Below, piece by piece: positions 62,548 to 64,000 of a stretch of DNA of 64,000 nucleotides. The DNA lies in NCBI RefSeq assembly GCF_021532655.1, contig NZ_JAKGAS010000010.1, forward strand, positions 62,001-126,000. The letters are read 5' to 3'. This stretch comes from Paraglaciecola algarum (GTDB taxonomy: Bacteria > Pseudomonadota > Gammaproteobacteria > Enterobacterales > Alteromonadaceae). A program made the position numbers and the translations under genes. The notes under the pieces were generated by a model. That model was given only the letters and a program-made list of their open reading frames with translations. It searched no databases and was not told where the DNA came from. Every line of letters begins with the position of its first letter. Position 1 is the first letter of the stretch.

Positions 62548-63717
62548 ATGGATAGAGTTAGCCAGATATCTGGTTTAACACCGTTACGAGGCATGGCCGC
62601 AGTTTTAGTCATAGTGATGCATTATCAACTTTTTGTGGCACCTTTGGTGCCAATGGGCATGAGTCATATATTCGACAAACTGTATTTGATGGTTGATCTG
62701 TTTTTTGTGTTAAGTGGTTTTATCATGTACCACGTATATGGTAATTACTTTAAGCAAGGTGTTGATAAGCATAACTTTTGGCCTTTTATTCGCGCTCGGT
62801 TTGCGCGTATTTATCCGCTTCATTTTGTGACCTTGGTGTATTTAATTATTTTAGCGCTTACTGTACGTGGGGCCGGGTTTAGCATAGATGGCTTTGCAGG
62901 TGACTTGTTTAGTTATCCAGCAATCCCTTCTCAGCTGCTTATGTTGCAGGCCACAGGTATCCATCACGAAGCATTATGGAATACGCCTACCTGGTCAATT
63001 AGTACCGAGTGGTGGGCCTACATGTTATTTCCATTTTTGATGTTAGTGTTTTTTCGCTCTGGTCTCTTTGTACGTATTTTGTTCGCTGTGGGTGCCATCG
63101 CGGGTTATTTATGGATCATGTTTGATTTACAACCTGCTTTTTGGGCCAATCGTTGGATCGAATTTAATATTCCTGAGAGTGTTCCCTATCCCGTTGGTAT
63201 AATCGATGTGATCACAGGCTCTGCATTATTGAGATGCTTTTGCGGATTTGTGTATGGCACTTTAATTTATGAATTGTACCTAAAAAACATACTTAAACCT
63301 TGGCTCAAAGCAGGTTTGGTCTTCATTTTTTGTTGGCTTGTATTATTTGTACTTTGGCATTTTAATAGGATTTACGATCCCATTTCGGTGTTTATTTTTG
63401 GCCTAATGATATTGAGCTTGGCGTATAATTCTGATGGTGTTGGCAGGTTTTTTAATGGACGAATTTTTCAATTTTTAGGGGATATCTCGTATTCTCTTTA
63501 TTTGGTTCACATGCCTATATTATTAACTTTTATTGTTTATCGAAAAGCTGTGTATTACCCAGATGCCAAAGAGTCTATGGCGGGGGTAGGTTATACTTTT
63601 CCGTTAGAGCAAGCTTGGGTAGGATTGGTGGTGTTTGTTGTTATCTCCTTAATTTTATCGAAATTGAGTTATCAATATATTGAGAAACCAGCGCGTCGAT
63701 ACTTAAAAGGGCAATAA
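62548..63717 (+). CDS. Acyltransferase 3 family membrane protein (OafA/YrhL-like)
   Basis: 389 residues with about 10 membrane helices. ISGLTPLRGMAAVLVIVMHY holds the conserved Arg and His of the acyltransferase-3 fold, and LFFVLSGFIMYH, RFARIYPLH, PTWSISTEWWAYMLFP and LGDISYSLYLVHMPI are typical. Such enzymes O-acetylate surface sugars. No glycan cluster surrounds it, so the acceptor cannot be named. Confidence 0.9.
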   Translation: MDRVSQISGLTPLRGMAAVLVIVMHYQLFVAPLVPMGMSHIFDKLYLMVDLFFVLSGFIMYHVYGNYFKQGVDKHNFWPFIRARFARIYPLHFVTLVYLIILALTVRGAGFSIDGFAGDLFSYPAIPSQLLMLQATGIHHEALWNTPTWSISTEWWAYMLFPFLMLVFFRSGLFVRILFAVGAIAGYLWIMFDLQPAFWANRWIEFNIPESVPYPVGIIDVITGSALLRCFCGFVYGTLIYELYLKNILKPWLKAGLVFIFCWLVLFVLWHFNRIYDPISVFIFGLMILSLAYNSDGVGRFFNGRIFQFLGDISYSLYLVHMPILLTFIVYRKAVYYPDAKESMAGVGYTFPLEQAWVGLVVFVVISLILSKLSYQYIEKPARRYLKGQ

Positions 63718-64000
63718 CCTAAATACAAGTCTCCAGCCTGCAGCAGAATGAAGCTCTTTTTAAACAATGAAGCTCTTTTAAACAATGAAGCTCTTTTTAA
63801 ACAGAGAGGTTGTGACTGTGTTTAACAAGATAGGTTAAACACCCTCATATATTTGTTATTTTTTACTAAAGCTCTTTGTCAAATTCAATATATTCTGGCA
63901 CAGTCCAATCTGCTTTTATGGTTGTAAACTTTTAGTCTTAAGGTAATCACGTTTTTCATGCTTTCTACTTTGTCTGCCCATCCAATTCGTTGGTTGTTAT
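63718..64000. other. Terminal region with repeats and possible gene debris
   Basis: 283 bases up to the window edge. The repeat at 63747-63802 is listed separately. On the minus strand, 63866-64000 can be read in two frames: NNQRIGWADKVESMKN in one, and ADWTVPEYIEFDKEL ending at a TAG (63868-63866) in another. Together they look faintly like the tail of an AbrB/MazE-type antitoxin broken by a frameshift. The identification is weak. Confidence 0.3.
63747..63802 (+). repeat. Three tandem copies of a 18-19-base unit
   Basis: AATGAAGCTCTTTTTAAAC at 63747-63765, an 18-base version with one T fewer at 63766-63783, and the 19-base version again at 63784-63802. It lies 30 bases after the acyltransferase stop codon. 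Function unknown. Confidence 0.85.

Noticed and set aside
63747..63802. CRISPR-like array at the window end
   Set aside because: Units are directly adjacent without spacers and only 18-19 bases long.

Overview
The window is a piece of chromosome from a marine gammaproteobacterium of the order Alteromonadales, most like Glaciecola/Paraglaciecola or a related Alteromonadaceae. This is inferred from AT-rich DNA, the gene orders apaH-apaG-rsmA-pdxA-surA-lptD//amgK-murU and lolB-ispE-tRNA-Gln-prs-rplY-pth-ychF//hemA-prfA-prmC-sirB2-sirB1, the DjlA, YebG and YwbE families, GlyGly-CTERM and PEP-CTERM-like tails, and secreted sulfatase and nuclease genes. I see no rRNA, CRISPR array, insertion sequence or prophage. 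One tRNA (Gln, TTG) is present.

Layout. 1-5963 (minus): the LPS-assembly and outer-membrane-protein cluster lptD-surA-pdxA-rsmA-apaG-apaH, with apaH cut by the window edge. 6114-8686 (plus): amgK-murU peptidoglycan-sugar recycling, then djlA. 8836-16234: accessory surface and secretion genes, namely a GlyGly-CTERM protein, an Arc/SPFH pair, and the most unusual locus of the window: a 1522-residue secreted double nuclease that ends in a dockerin, followed 13 bases later by a small cohesin-like protein with a PEP-CTERM-like tail. 16459-20657: yebG, an OlsF-like double acyltransferase, dUTPase and cca. 20834-24289: type II secretion GspA/GspB, where GspB carries an N-terminal DUF3391-like domain shared with the facing HD-GYP gene. 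24427-32308: a solute-binding protein, a GPH sugar symporter with a GH94 phosphorylase, several small genes and a DUF3083-like gene. 32669-38071 (minus): ychF, pth, rplY, prs, tRNA-Gln, ispE, lolB. 38196-45954 (plus): hemA-prfA-prmC, then PsiE-like, MarC and HD-GYP response-regulator genes, then sirB2-sirB1. 45977-50687: argJ, a sugar-efflux MFS protein, a cupin and a lipoprotein sulfatase. 51189-56513: the biotin genes bioA//bioBFCD with a BirA-type operator in the divergent promoter. 56559-63717: an outer-membrane-like protein, a GntR/membrane-protein/serine-hydrolase cluster, another solute-binding protein and an acyltransferase. The last 280 bases hold short tandem repeats and possible gene debris.

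How it works together. Much of the window is envelope biology: LptD and SurA build the outer membrane, LolB inserts lipoproteins, AmgK/MurU recycle wall sugars, GspA/GspB would help type II secretion cross the wall, and several secreted enzymes (nuclease, sulfatase, serine hydrolase) probably depend on those routes. The nuclease/cohesin pair is best read as a two-part surface-display system: the enzyme would be exported, then held at the cell surface by a calcium-dependent dockerin-cohesin contact, while the cohesin partner is anchored through its C-terminal sorting tail. That reading is inference from sequence motifs and gene order.
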